Source: Aequorivita aquimaris (lineage in GTDB: Bacteria; Bacteroidota; Bacteroidia; Flavobacteriales; Flavobacteriaceae). Taken from it: a stretch of 64,000 nt of DNA. The stretch is taken from NCBI RefSeq assembly GCF_001573155.1, contig NZ_JRWG01000003.1, positions 124,001 to 188,000 of the forward strand. The letters are read 5' to 3'. The position numbers were made by a program, and so were the translations under genes. The notes below the pieces were generated by a model. It did no database searches and was not told the DNA's origin. It was given only the letters and a program-made list of their open reading frames with translations. Positions 43,901 to 51,799 of the stretch are shown here, in pieces. How positions within the stretch are numbered: position 1 is the first letter of the stretch; each line of letters opens with the position of its first letter.

Positions 43901-44468
43901 TCAGTTTCATTTCACTGATATTTTCAAGTAGAGGTATCTGGTCTTCAACTTTCTCGAGGCCCGTTATTATTTTTTTATTATTGAATGCAATACCATATAA
44001 ATACGCATCTAAAAATGTACGTCGGTCATCTACTTTTTCCTTCTGAAACGTTAGCATGGATTCTATTATACTTGGGTGTTTCATAGGAAAACTATCCAAA
44101 TCTATTTTATTGATTTCATAAAAGCGGTTCTTTAGTTTTTGATATTCTTCTTTTGAAAGAATTTTTTTATACACATTTTCCCTTTTTGTATCGAAATAAC
44201 TTTCACTAAAACCACTAACTGCCGAATCTGGATGAATCTCCAAGGCAAACATTTCAGATTTTTTTATCGCTGGAATAACTGAATCACTAAACTTAAAAGC
44301 TCGAGCATCTTTTAGGTGGAGTGTTCCGAATAAATAAGATTTTTTGTTTCCAGTCTTGTGTTTAATTTCCCAAAGAAGTTCATAATTTTTTCGGTCTTGG
44401 GAGAAGATTGGATTTAGGGTAAATAAAAGAATTAAAGAAATAAACAGGGTGCGGAAAGTTGAACTCAT
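40938..44468 (-). CDS. Giant TraB/GumN family protein with long C-terminal region
   Basis: 1176 residues; ordinary TraB/GumN proteins are about 290. Signal peptide MSSTFRTLFISLILLFTLNPIFSQ. Residues about 30-290 form the TraB/GumN domain, with SYLFGTLHLKD, EIHPDS-, and the closing AAVGAAHLPGENGLITLLRENGY, all with the glutamate/histidine pattern of this predicted metalloprotease (Tiki-like) fold. The remaining about 880 residues are beta-rich and repetitive in style, with two stretches of the form VDRFFNSLGIK / NAFFDSVELF, then a helical repeat region (LLENHKLERKDVNGYDI, KLMSEQFKDSKWLQAQALMA). I do not recognise that part. It is secreted, monocistronic and acidic. Confidence 0.85.
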   Translation of the reverse strand: MSSTFRTLFISLILLFTLNPIFSQDRKNYELLWEIKHKTGNKKSYLFGTLHLKDARAFKFSDSVIPAIKKSEMFALEIHPDSAVSGFSESYFDTKRENVYKKILSKEEYQKLKNRFYEINKIDLDSFPMKHPSIIESMLTFQKEKVDDRRTFLDAYLYGIAFNNKKIITGLEKVEDQIPLLENISEMKLRESILSILDNAGDKKNNEFDKITELYYEGDLEKIWNYISDSQANDSIMTKRNNVMFNSLDEIMKTHSIFAAVGAAHLPGENGLITLLRENGYQVNKVDATFNDYEQQYEIAPDLDRWVMDRNDFLGYSVLTPSKAVPVEITETINAMTSTDLIYGGTFVYMVADLRNQILKEGYDFVENIINTQTQKDTDSIISRNTFVKDGVDFTEVLIKKAEIYTRLQVVFKDKIIYTFMTENTLEEITSVYANAFFDSVELFAPKIEASVWQNHTDRMGAYSVEVPGKIHDRSQTSDNPNGDKDSPYIINIFSAEDKANKAVYLLRYNDQPVGYYLDEKESYFDYFDNYFKENGTFLKEPQDIMIDGNEGKKYELLFSDKFHTVAKLILRGNRTYLLMAQKYNEDDKISEDDLFFNSFKFLPYAEASFDTIINIQDKYSFKAPSKTVIVKEEIQDEYSEYSYVKNYSSLDPTTSGTYLVQHIKLKPYYRKKSLQQFYDDYAELLTEYDDTIVSNVNITMGGKPARAIRMNNQNTHVKQRMKLLLDDDSILLFLTYLGDEEIDKPRVDRFFNSLGIKKSSNNFDLTASKADLIFKNLKSKDSIKFAEGKGALNYYEFDASEYKLLEKNLKREFKDDSIYYGTKYYIIGALTDLEKPETLKTFTDFYKNKKSSHHARMEILEQMLRLKNKNAETTYFDLLENHKLERKDVNGYDIMTTLSDTLSLFVNHDAQLAKLTDINDYRDGIASIYAYNISNDSVYGNKMPLLKNKLLSYMYQDVTTYLDTIARKNNHHINEGLMYSYIEFSKEFENKPEEVVKTLKLMSEQFKDSKWLQAQALMAATKLNVEIEPQTLNEAFEDMYVRFELMESLVKTDNSKSIPKVYLEPQEFAKLSLYNYVGDDYDGYPNIFDYLGEVTVGEKNYFVFTFSYGEISEEDTEEADGTEKYVGIVEKTPINFSEFEMAKSFTDWETVEEDWKAQATKTINDKVKSENSETE

Positions 44469-44554
44469 AAGGGGCTATGCAAATCGTTGATAAAATAAAT
44501 TTCAATGATAATGATTTATAGCCATTTTTAAAATTATATTTCTTGAAAGATTAT

Positions 44555-44592
44555 AAAAAAAACCACCCAACATTTGTGGGTGGCGTTTTTTA
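44555..44592 (-). terminator. Rho-independent terminator of sodC
   Basis: Stem CCACCCA / TGGGTGG with flanking A- and T-runs, extended pairing AAACC..GG-TTT. On the minus strand a run of eight T follows. It is 15 bp beyond the superoxide dismutase stop. Confidence 0.85.
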
Positions 44593-44606
44593 AGATTTGC
44601 GGTGTA

Positions 44607-45209
44607 TTATTTTATTATGCCCCCACAACTTACTCTTCCACCGGCATCACCAGTAGGCTGTGTGGTAAAATCGTCTTTTCCTTCGTGTACAATAACTGCC
44701 TTTCCAAGAATATCCTTGGTTTCATCACCACAGCCTATACACCATTCGTCGGTTTGCATGGATACTTTTCCAACACCGTCGGCATCCGCTTCAAAGTTGC
44801 CTATATCACCTTTATGATATCCTTCAGCATCGCCCCACTTACCGTGTTTGGAATGTGTTGGATTCCAGTGTCCGCCAGCAGAGGTCGCGTCATCTGCGCT
44901 GCAATCTGCTTTTTCGTGAAGGTGAATGGCGTGGGTACCTGGCGTTAGCCCGGTAAATTTGGCTTCCAATTTTACCACCCCATTTTCTTCAGTGAAATAA
45001 GCTTCACCTTGGGCCGTACTTTTACTTTTTGATTCCATCATAACGGAAAGGGTTTTAGCCTCTTCCATTTTCATATCTTCTTGATTTTCAGAATTCATCT
45101 GTATGGAATCATTCATATCATCCATGGAATCCATATCTTTTTTCTCATTCTTGCAGCCTACAAAGGCGAGGATCGCAGCGGCAGCAATTAGTGTTCCTAG
45201 TTTTTTCAT
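44607..45209 (-). CDS. sodC: Cu/Zn superoxide dismutase, lipoprotein
   Basis: 200 residues. The signal MKKLGTLIAAAAILAFVGC ends in a lipobox; the following region is rich in Met, Asp and Glu (KKDMDSMDDMNDSIQMNSEN). The enzyme domain has copper and zinc ligands in HAIHLHEKADC, SAGGHWNPTHSKHG, GYHKGDIGNFEAD and VIVHEGKDDF, with the disulphide cysteine in GRVSCGGIIK. It converts superoxide to hydrogen peroxide in the periplasm or at the surface. A pair of extra cysteines (WCIGCGDE) lies in the loop before the last ligand. The Met/Asp-rich linker may help capture copper. Confidence 0.95.
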   Translation of the reverse strand: MKKLGTLIAAAAILAFVGCKNEKKDMDSMDDMNDSIQMNSENQEDMKMEEAKTLSVMMESKSKSTAQGEAYFTEENGVVKLEAKFTGLTPGTHAIHLHEKADCSADDATSAGGHWNPTHSKHGKWGDAEGYHKGDIGNFEADADGVGKVSMQTDEWCIGCGDETKDILGKAVIVHEGKDDFTTQPTGDAGGRVSCGGIIK

Positions 45210-45307
45210 TGGTAATAGTTTATAGTTAATGTTAGTTTAAAGGTATGATTTCAATCGTGGGCATACAAAATTTTAAAATAATCTTAGCATTTGACAGCAT
45301 GATAATT

Positions 45308-46522
45308 TTACTGGATTAGCTTCGTGACTATCTGTGTTTTGGAATGCAATGTTCTATGCACGGGGCATTTATCGGCAATTTCGAGCAACTTTGCTCTTTG
45401 TTCTTCGGAAAGATTTCCTTCCAACTTTATTTCACGGGTAAAGGTGTCTATTTTAGCCGAATCTTCCTCGCAATGCTCACAATCCACCGCGTGGTCTTTC
45501 GAATAGTTGATGTGGCAAGTTACATTTTCAACTTCCCATTTCTTTCTTCGCGCATACATTTGTATGGTCATCACGGTACAGGCGGCGAGGCCGGCGGAAA
45601 GAAATTCATAGGGGGAAGGCCCAAAATTGTTTCCGCCAAAAGTGGTTGGCTCATCCGCAATAAAATAATGGTCGCCCAATTTTAAGTGTGTGGTAAACAT
45701 TTTATCTCCATCTAAACTTGCGGCAACCTTACTTTTGCTTTGAATTTTTTCAACCGGTGGAATTTCTACATATCGCGAAGCCCAACCGGCAATCACTTCC
45801 CCCACATAATGTGAGTCCTCTTTTTTGCTCAATAAATGGTCGGCGCCGTCCAACGACACAAAACTCTTGGGATGATGCGCGGCGATATAGATTTCTTCGG
45901 CATTTTTTATTCCAACCACTCGGTCTTGGGGGGAATGCAAAATCAACAGTGCTTTTTTGAAATTGCCTACAACTTCACGCAGGGGCTTATTTTCGAGGTC
46001 GTCCAAAAACTGTTTTTTAATGGTAAAATCCATGCCGCCCAAATTTACTTTTGCCTTTCCGCTTTTGGTAATTTCGTGCGCACTATCCTTTAACAGGCGC
46101 ATAACATGCGATGGATGGCTGGGCGAATTGATAACAGCCACCGCCTTTATCGACGGAATTCTGGCTGCGGCAAAGATTGCGGCTGCGCCCCCAAGGGAAT
46201 GGCCGATAATAAGCGTGGGGGCTTCGTAATTTTTCTTTAGGAAATTTGCTGCTTCAATTAAATCTTCCACATTCCCGGAGAAATTGGTGTTTTCAAAATC
46301 GCCCTCACTTTCGCCCAAACCTGTAAAATCAAACCTTAATACCCCAAAACCCGAATCGGTAAGGGCTCGCCCCACGTTTTTAACGGCAGTCAGATTTTTT
46401 GTGCACGTAAAGCAATGTGCAAAAATCACAAAATTGTGGGGCTGTTGGTTTATGGGAAGCTCCAGGCGGCCTGCCAGTTGTTCTTCGTCTTTGTTGGTAA
46501 AGGAAACTTTGTGGATGTTCAT
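45308..46522 (-). CDS. Alpha/beta hydrolase-OsmC fusion protein
   Basis: 404 residues. The first about 255 form an alpha/beta hydrolase, with FAHCFTCTKN, nucleophile elbow IIGHSLGGAAA, and a C-terminal DGADHLLSK with the catalytic histidine. Residues about 268-404 form an OsmC/YhfA domain: KLGDHYFIADEPTTFGGNNFGPSPYEFLSAGLAACT with the redox cysteine, and the second cysteine in DKCPVHRTLHSKT. OsmC enzymes reduce organic hydroperoxides. The two-domain fusion recurs in bacteria and suggests hydrolysis coupled to peroxide repair, but the substrate is unknown. It lies 9 bp after the lipid kinase gene. Confidence 0.93.
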   Translation of the reverse strand: MNIHKVSFTNKDEEQLAGRLELPINQQPHNFVIFAHCFTCTKNLTAVKNVGRALTDSGFGVLRFDFTGLGESEGDFENTNFSGNVEDLIEAANFLKKNYEAPTLIIGHSLGGAAAIFAAARIPSIKAVAVINSPSHPSHVMRLLKDSAHEITKSGKAKVNLGGMDFTIKKQFLDDLENKPLREVVGNFKKALLILHSPQDRVVGIKNAEEIYIAAHHPKSFVSLDGADHLLSKKEDSHYVGEVIAGWASRYVEIPPVEKIQSKSKVAASLDGDKMFTTHLKLGDHYFIADEPTTFGGNNFGPSPYEFLSAGLAACTVMTIQMYARRKKWEVENVTCHINYSKDHAVDCEHCEEDSAKIDTFTREIKLEGNLSEEQRAKLLEIADKCPVHRTLHSKTQIVTKLIQ

Positions 46523-46531
46523 GGTTTGGTT

Positions 46532-47434
46532 TTAGGTGGAGTGTAATTTACAGAATTTTTCAGGCAAAGCCATCAATAACTTTTCTTGTGCCACAGACAC
46601 GTTTACTTCGTTTACTTCGCCCATATATTCGCCGTCAATCTGGAAGGGAATTTTTTTGCGGGACTTGATGCTTGCCTTTTCGGTCGAAATTATTTGCACA
46701 AAGTCTGAAGACATATCGGGTTGGTCGTGCATCGTTTTAAAAATTTCAATAAAATCCAAATTCTTAAAAACCAAGACCTCAAACTTGCCATCGTTTACCT
46801 TGCCATGCGGGTTGATGGTGGCGCCAGTTCCAAATTTATTGGCATTGGCAATAGCCAGCAAAATACCCGAAACTTCGACTATTTCGTCTCCAGTTTTAAT
46901 GGTAAAGTGAAATGGGGAATCAGAATTTATAAGCGTAGGGATAGATTGCAGGAAATAACCGAGTTTGCCCCGCACGCCAGAGGCTTCGTAATTTTTAACC
47001 AGTTCGGCATTAATGCCCAAATCGGCTATGTGAAGGCACATTTGGCCATTGATGAAAAGCGCATCTATTTTTAATTTACAGTCCGAAAAAGCGATGGTTA
47101 TCTGCTCTTCGAGAGTCTCCGGAAGGCCAAAGTTTACGGCCATTCCATTTGCTGAGCCCGCGGGAATTATTCCGAGAATTATTTCCGTTTCAAAAACACA
47201 CTGCGCAACTAATGAAATCGTGCCATCACCACCAGCGACTATAACCCGCGCAGGTTTTAATTCTTCGATAATTGGCTTTATTGCCTTTTCGTCCTCTTTC
47301 CCCGTGGTTTGGTATAGTTTGAATTGATAGCCTTGTTTAACGGCTTCAATCTTTACAGCGTCTATAATGGTTTTCTTTTCGGAGCTCCCGGCTATGGGAT
47401 TTACGACCAATAAAATATAATTTTCTGATTTCAT
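46532..47434 (-). CDS. YegS/DAGK family lipid kinase
   Basis: 300 residues. DAGK catalytic domain at the N-terminus with VNPIAGSSEKK, VAGGDGTISLVAQ (nucleotide loop GGDGT) and IIPAGSANGMAVNFGLP. The C-terminal beta-sandwich has GTGATINPHGKVNDGKFEVLV and IQIDGEYMG-type (PFQIDGEYMGEV). It phosphorylates diacylglycerol or a related lipid at the membrane. It is the first gene of a two-gene unit with the hydrolase-OsmC protein and diverges from the App1-like phosphatase gene across 65 bp. Confidence 0.92.
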   Translation of the reverse strand: MKSENYILLVVNPIAGSSEKKTIIDAVKIEAVKQGYQFKLYQTTGKEDEKAIKPIIEELKPARVIVAGGDGTISLVAQCVFETEIILGIIPAGSANGMAVNFGLPETLEEQITIAFSDCKLKIDALFINGQMCLHIADLGINAELVKNYEASGVRGKLGYFLQSIPTLINSDSPFHFTIKTGDEIVEVSGILLAIANANKFGTGATINPHGKVNDGKFEVLVFKNLDFIEIFKTMHDQPDMSSDFVQIISTEKASIKSRKKIPFQIDGEYMGEVNEVNVSVAQEKLLMALPEKFCKLHST

Positions 47435-47499
47435 TAGTAAAAATTGAATTTAAAAATACCTATTTTGGAAATGCTAAACCGTTAACGAAATCTCAATTA

Positions 47500-48465
47500 G
47501 TGAAACTTGATTTAAAACTGTACCGCGGCTATGTAAACGATGAGGAATTGGTTGTCTTTGGCCACGTCTTTAAATCCTGGGCGCCCGATAAATACAGATT
47601 GGACCGAAAGGGAATCCGGCATGCGATGTCCGTAATCCATATGTTCCGCATAAAACCTTTGGAAAACGTTCCAGTGAAATTGAAATTTAAGAATATTGAG
47701 GTCTCTACCAAAACATTGGCCGATGGATACTTTCGGTTTACCATTCCGTATTCCGAAAAACTTGAGAGCGGCTGGCACCCGTTTCAGGTTAGTTGTGAAC
47801 TTTATGACTACGGCATCGTAGAAAATTCTGAATTGTTGAAGCCTTTTGAAAGCAAGGTGGGCGTAATTTCAGACATTGACGATACTTTTTTGGTTTCGCA
47901 CAGCGGAAATTTTTTAAAGAAATTATATGTCCTACTTCTGAAGAATATCAACAAACGAAAGGTTTTTGAGGATGTAGTACCGCACTACCAAGCCTTGAGT
48001 AAGGCGGGGCAGGAGAACGAAACGGCTTCCAATTCCTTCTTCTATGTCTCCAGCAGCGAGTGGAACCTTTATGAATTTATCGACTCCTTTGCACGCCTCC
48101 ATAAATTGCCAAAAGCCGTGATAAAACTTAAAAAGATAAAAACGGGAATCTCTGATTTTCTTTTCACCGGAAGGGGCAGTCACGACCACAAGTTTGAAAA
48201 AATAAAGGATATAATCATGTTTTACCCAAAACTTGAATATGTGCTTTTGGGCGATGATTCGCAAAAAGACCCTGATCTTTATGAACGGATTGTAAAAATA
48301 TTTCCGCAGAATATAAAGGCAATTTACATTCGGCAGACTTCAAAACGAAAAAAAGAGAACACCCAAGAGATTCTAAAAAATATTGAATCCATGGGCGTCT
48401 CCACTTGCTATTTTGCCAACAGCGAAAAGGCTATTGCACATTCCGAAAACATCGGTATTATTTAA
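47500..48465 (+). CDS. App1-like phosphatidate phosphatase domain protein (DUF2183)
   Basis: 321 residues from a GTG start at 47500; the only nearby ATG (47471) is out of frame. The DUF2183 HAD-type domain has the nucleophile motif VISDIDDTFLVSHSGN, then FFYVSSSEWNLYEFI and LLGDDSQKDPDLYERI, the last carrying the metal-binding aspartates. The N-terminal half is a beta-sandwich-like region (FRFTIPYSEKLESGWHPFQVSCELYDYG). Yeast App1 dephosphorylates phosphatidate to diacylglycerol. Lying head-to-head with a lipid kinase suggests opposing reactions. Confidence 0.9.
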   Translation: MKLDLKLYRGYVNDEELVVFGHVFKSWAPDKYRLDRKGIRHAMSVIHMFRIKPLENVPVKLKFKNIEVSTKTLADGYFRFTIPYSEKLESGWHPFQVSCELYDYGIVENSELLKPFESKVGVISDIDDTFLVSHSGNFLKKLYVLLLKNINKRKVFEDVVPHYQALSKAGQENETASNSFFYVSSSEWNLYEFIDSFARLHKLPKAVIKLKKIKTGISDFLFTGRGSHDHKFEKIKDIIMFYPKLEYVLLGDDSQKDPDLYERIVKIFPQNIKAIYIRQTSKRKKENTQEILKNIESMGVSTCYFANSEKAIAHSENIGII

Positions 48466-48471
48466 GTTTTG

Positions 48472-50412
48472 TTATTTAACTTCGGTTGCTTCCGTTTTGC
48501 CGCTATCCATGGCAGTTTGCGTTTCGCCTTTTAAATAATGGTCCAAAAATTTAAGAATCCTTCCGTAGGCTTCTATTTCGTTTTCCTTTTTTACAAAGCC
48601 GTGGCCTTCATCTTCAAAAACCACGTATTCCACGGGCACGCCGTTCTTTTTAACCCCTTCCACAATTTCATCCGATTCAATTTTCAGCACCCGCGGATCC
48701 TGTGCGCCTTGCAATACCATTAAAGGTTTGGTCACGTTTTCGGTATGGAACAAGGGCGAAATTTGCTTCAACCGCACGGAATCTGCCGTATTCGGGTCGC
48801 CCATTTCGGTATAGAGCGCATCCTTGAACGATGCCCACCAGGGCGGAATGCTTTTTAGGGTTCGTATCCAGTTTGTTACACCAAAAATATTAACGCCCAC
48901 CTGAAATTCATCCGGCGCATAGGTGAGGGCCGCCATCGTCATATAACCGCCGTAGGAACCTCCAATAATTCCAATTTTATCTTTGTCGATAACATCTTGG
49001 CTCGCCAACCAATCTTTCCCGGCAATGCAATCCTTTAAATCCTTATCGCCGTGGTTTTGATCGTCCATTTGGAAAAAAGATTTCCCATAACCACTGCTTC
49101 CGCGGTTGTTTACCGCCAAGATTGCATACCCGTGGTTTACCAAATATTGGATTAGGGAGCTAAAACTTTGCCTGGATTGTCCTCCCGGTCCGCCGTGCAC
49201 CCAAACCAATGCCGGCATTTTATTGTTGGAACTCGCTTGTTTGGGTTGATAATAAACTGCCGGGATTTCCAAACCGTCAAAAGATTTGAAGCGAACTACT
49301 TCAGCCTTAACCAAGTCGTCGGGATTTATCTCTTCGTTCAAAACATCGGTAAGCTTGTGATATTCTCCAGTTGCTATAGTATAGGAATACGTATTGGTGG
49401 GAAGTTGCGAGCTGCCAACCGTTAACAATGCCATAGTTTCATCTCTTGAAAAACTGGCGGCGCTTATTTCCTGCCCGTCAATTTCGGGGAAATTTAATTC
49501 TTTGCCCGTCGCCACTTCGGTAACATACATCTCTGTTTTGGCGTCTTCGTTGGTAAACATAACCTGATACTTTCCTTTATGAGTAAAGTAGAAGGCGATA
49601 ATATCCCAATCCTTTTCCAAAACCTTTTCCTTGCTGCCGTCTTCAATGTTGTATTTCATCAGATAACTGAATTCTCCGTCGGCGTCGGTGGTGTAGTAGA
49701 ACGATTTCCCGTCGGGGGAAAAATCCTGGGGTGAATTTTTGCTCAATGTTTCGTTAATCTTGGTCTTTTGATTTGTTTTAAGATTCAGCAGAAATAAATC
49801 ACTATCGTTGGTATTTACGGCTTTGGAGAGCAACATGTAATTTTTATCCGCTGAAATTCCGCCGAAATCCATGGCGTCATCATTTTTAAGAAGAAGTTTG
49901 GGTTTAAAGGTGGCAATGTCCATTTCATAAACGTCCATCATTTGTGGATTGCGCTCGTTGCTATTGTAGTAAAAGCTTTTGCCATCCTTGGCCCAGCCCT
50001 GGAAGAGCGCCCTCACATTTTGCTCGGGCGTGAGTCTTTGGATGCCGCTGCTATCCTTCACGAAAATTTTAAAAATTTCATCGCCGTTGCCGTCCATTCG
50101 GAAGAGAATCCTATCGTCATTCGGAAAATAGGAAATACCATACACCGAAGCGCTATCCGATAGGGTAATCGGCATAAAATCGCCGCCTTCCGTAGGTACG
50201 GAATACATATTGAATACCCCGGAACGATTGCTGGTTATCAAGACTTTGGATTTATCTGGCGAAAAACCATTTGCAAAAGCGTTTTCATTACCCATAAATT
50301 GCTCTATGGAATAAGTTTTTACCTCGGCAATTTCTTTAGTTTCCTCATTTTTGTTGTTTTTGCAAGCAACAAAGAGAAGAATCGCCGAAAAAATTAAACT
50401 GAAATTTTTCAT
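48472..50412 (-). CDS. S9 family prolyl oligopeptidase/dipeptidyl peptidase, lipoprotein
   Basis: 646 residues. Lipoprotein signal MKNFSLIFSAILLFVAC followed by KNNKNEE. Residues about 35-375 form a beta-propeller of PD40-like repeats (GKSFYYTTDADGEFSYLMKYNI, GKYQVMFTNEDA). The C-terminal alpha/beta hydrolase has the nucleophile in GIIGGSYGGYMTMAAL, the aspartate in VLQGAQDPRV and the histidine in FEDEGHGFVKKEN. It releases short peptides from oligopeptides in the periplasm or at the surface. Its stop lies 6 bp from the convergent App1-like gene with no terminator between. Confidence 0.95.
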   Translation of the reverse strand: MKNFSLIFSAILLFVACKNNKNEETKEIAEVKTYSIEQFMGNENAFANGFSPDKSKVLITSNRSGVFNMYSVPTEGGDFMPITLSDSASVYGISYFPNDDRILFRMDGNGDEIFKIFVKDSSGIQRLTPEQNVRALFQGWAKDGKSFYYNSNERNPQMMDVYEMDIATFKPKLLLKNDDAMDFGGISADKNYMLLSKAVNTNDSDLFLLNLKTNQKTKINETLSKNSPQDFSPDGKSFYYTTDADGEFSYLMKYNIEDGSKEKVLEKDWDIIAFYFTHKGKYQVMFTNEDAKTEMYVTEVATGKELNFPEIDGQEISAASFSRDETMALLTVGSSQLPTNTYSYTIATGEYHKLTDVLNEEINPDDLVKAEVVRFKSFDGLEIPAVYYQPKQASSNNKMPALVWVHGGPGGQSRQSFSSLIQYLVNHGYAILAVNNRGSSGYGKSFFQMDDQNHGDKDLKDCIAGKDWLASQDVIDKDKIGIIGGSYGGYMTMAALTYAPDEFQVGVNIFGVTNWIRTLKSIPPWWASFKDALYTEMGDPNTADSVRLKQISPLFHTENVTKPLMVLQGAQDPRVLKIESDEIVEGVKKNGVPVEYVVFEDEGHGFVKKENEIEAYGRILKFLDHYLKGETQTAMDSGKTEATEVK

Positions 50413-50570
50413 AAAGATGTGATTTGCAGGTTATACTGTTGATTTTCAAAACAAAACTAATCATTTTTGCTCTGTAAGCACTATTTGTCTGCTTTGAAAA
50501 GTCTAATTTTTTGGTAGTAGTTTAACGTTTCGACTTTTTTTATAAACAAGGATTGTTATACTTTTAGATT

Positions 50571-51692
50571 ATGAATAAAAGAGAAGCCAAGAGCGGATTT
50601 ATCTTCACGAAACACACTCCCAAAGACCAATCTCCATTTGAAAAACTTTTCGATGTTTTTCAGGAATTGATAACCCACACTTCGGGCGATTTCGACGAGG
50701 CTATGGACTGGTTAGAACAATTGGATGAGGAATACAATCTTACTACCGACGATTATACCTTGGATGATTTCGTGGAAGACCTTAAAAAGAAGGGATATCT
50801 GCGAGAAGAAATAAAGGTTGACGGTTCAAACGGTTTGGCAATCACCGAAAAAACCGAGAGGGCACTTCGGAAAAGAGCTTTGGAACAAATCTTTGGAAAG
50901 CTCCGAAAAAGCGGCGCAGGAAACCACCGAACCAAGCAAACGGGCAGGGGGGATGAGCAGGCTGGCGAGTTTCGGGATTATCGTTTTGGCGATTCCCTGG
51001 AACAAATCTCGATGACTGAAAGTTTCAAAAATGCCCAGATAAATCGCGGGTTGGGCGATTTTACCCTTTCTGAAAACGATTTGGTGGTTGAGGAAACCAT
51101 GTACAAAACCCAAATGAGCACGGTTTTGATGATTGATATCAGCCACAGTATGATTCTTTATGGCGAAGATAGAATTACGCCGGCAAAAAAAGTGGCGATG
51201 GCGCTTTCCGAATTTATAACTACGCGCTACCCAAAAGATACCTTGGATATTTTGGTCTTCGGAAATGACGCCTGGCCCATTAAAATCAAGGATTTGCCGT
51301 ATTTGAATGTTGGGCCTTATCATACCAACACCGTGGCTGGGCTGGAGTTGGCGATGGATTTATTGCGAAGAAAACGGAACACAAACAAACAGATTTTTAT
51401 GATAACCGACGGCAAACCAAGCTGCGTAAGGCTTCCTGATGGCCGGTATTATAAAAACAGCAACGGCCTGGACAGTTATATTGTGAACAAATGCTACGCA
51501 ATGGCCTCACAGGCGCGGAAACTCCATATCCCGATTACCACTTTTATGATTGCTGAGGATCCTTATTTAATGCAGTTTGTGGAGGAATTTACGGCAGCCA
51601 ATAAGGGCAAGGCATTCTATACCGGATTGAAAGGTTTGGGAGAAATGATTTTTAGTGATTATGAAACGAATCGCAGAAAACGGATAAAATAG
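50571..51692 (+). CDS. VWA domain protein (CoxE/BchD-like partner of an AAA ATPase)
   Basis: 373 residues, soluble. Residues about 185-360 form a von Willebrand A domain with MIDAS residues MIDISHSMILYG, the threonine in NTVAGLELAM, and FMITDGKPSC. The N-terminal part is acidic and helical (FDEAMDWLEQLDEEYNLTTDDYTLDDFVEDLKKKGYLREE), then basic (RALRKRALEQIFGKLRKSGAGNHRTKQTGRG). The gene is 107 bp upstream of an AAA ATPase related to magnesium chelatase subunit I. MoxR/BchI ATPases paired with VWA proteins commonly act in metal insertion or complex assembly; the client is unknown. Confidence 0.9.
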   Translation: MNKREAKSGFIFTKHTPKDQSPFEKLFDVFQELITHTSGDFDEAMDWLEQLDEEYNLTTDDYTLDDFVEDLKKKGYLREEIKVDGSNGLAITEKTERALRKRALEQIFGKLRKSGAGNHRTKQTGRGDEQAGEFRDYRFGDSLEQISMTESFKNAQINRGLGDFTLSENDLVVEETMYKTQMSTVLMIDISHSMILYGEDRITPAKKVAMALSEFITTRYPKDTLDILVFGNDAWPIKIKDLPYLNVGPYHTNTVAGLELAMDLLRRKRNTNKQIFMITDGKPSCVRLPDGRYYKNSNGLDSYIVNKCYAMASQARKLHIPITTFMIAEDPYLMQFVEEFTAANKGKAFYTGLKGLGEMIFSDYETNRRKRIK

Positions 51693-51715
51693 TAGGCTCG
51701 CGATTTATCGCGAGC
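51692..51715. repeat. GC-rich palindrome related to the one at 38068
   Basis: The sequence begins GTAGGCTCGCGAT, then TT, then ATCGCGAGC; arms of nine bases at 51696-51704 and 51707-51715. It has the same design and nearly the same letters as the palindrome at 38068. It starts at the last base of the VWA gene stop codon and lies before the ATPase gene. Confidence 0.8.
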
Positions 51716-51799
51716 AATCGAGTTTTAATGGAAATATCCTTTGTGACCTTTGTGAAAAACATTGAGCCCTCTGTGGTTAAAAAATACAATTGAAAAATT

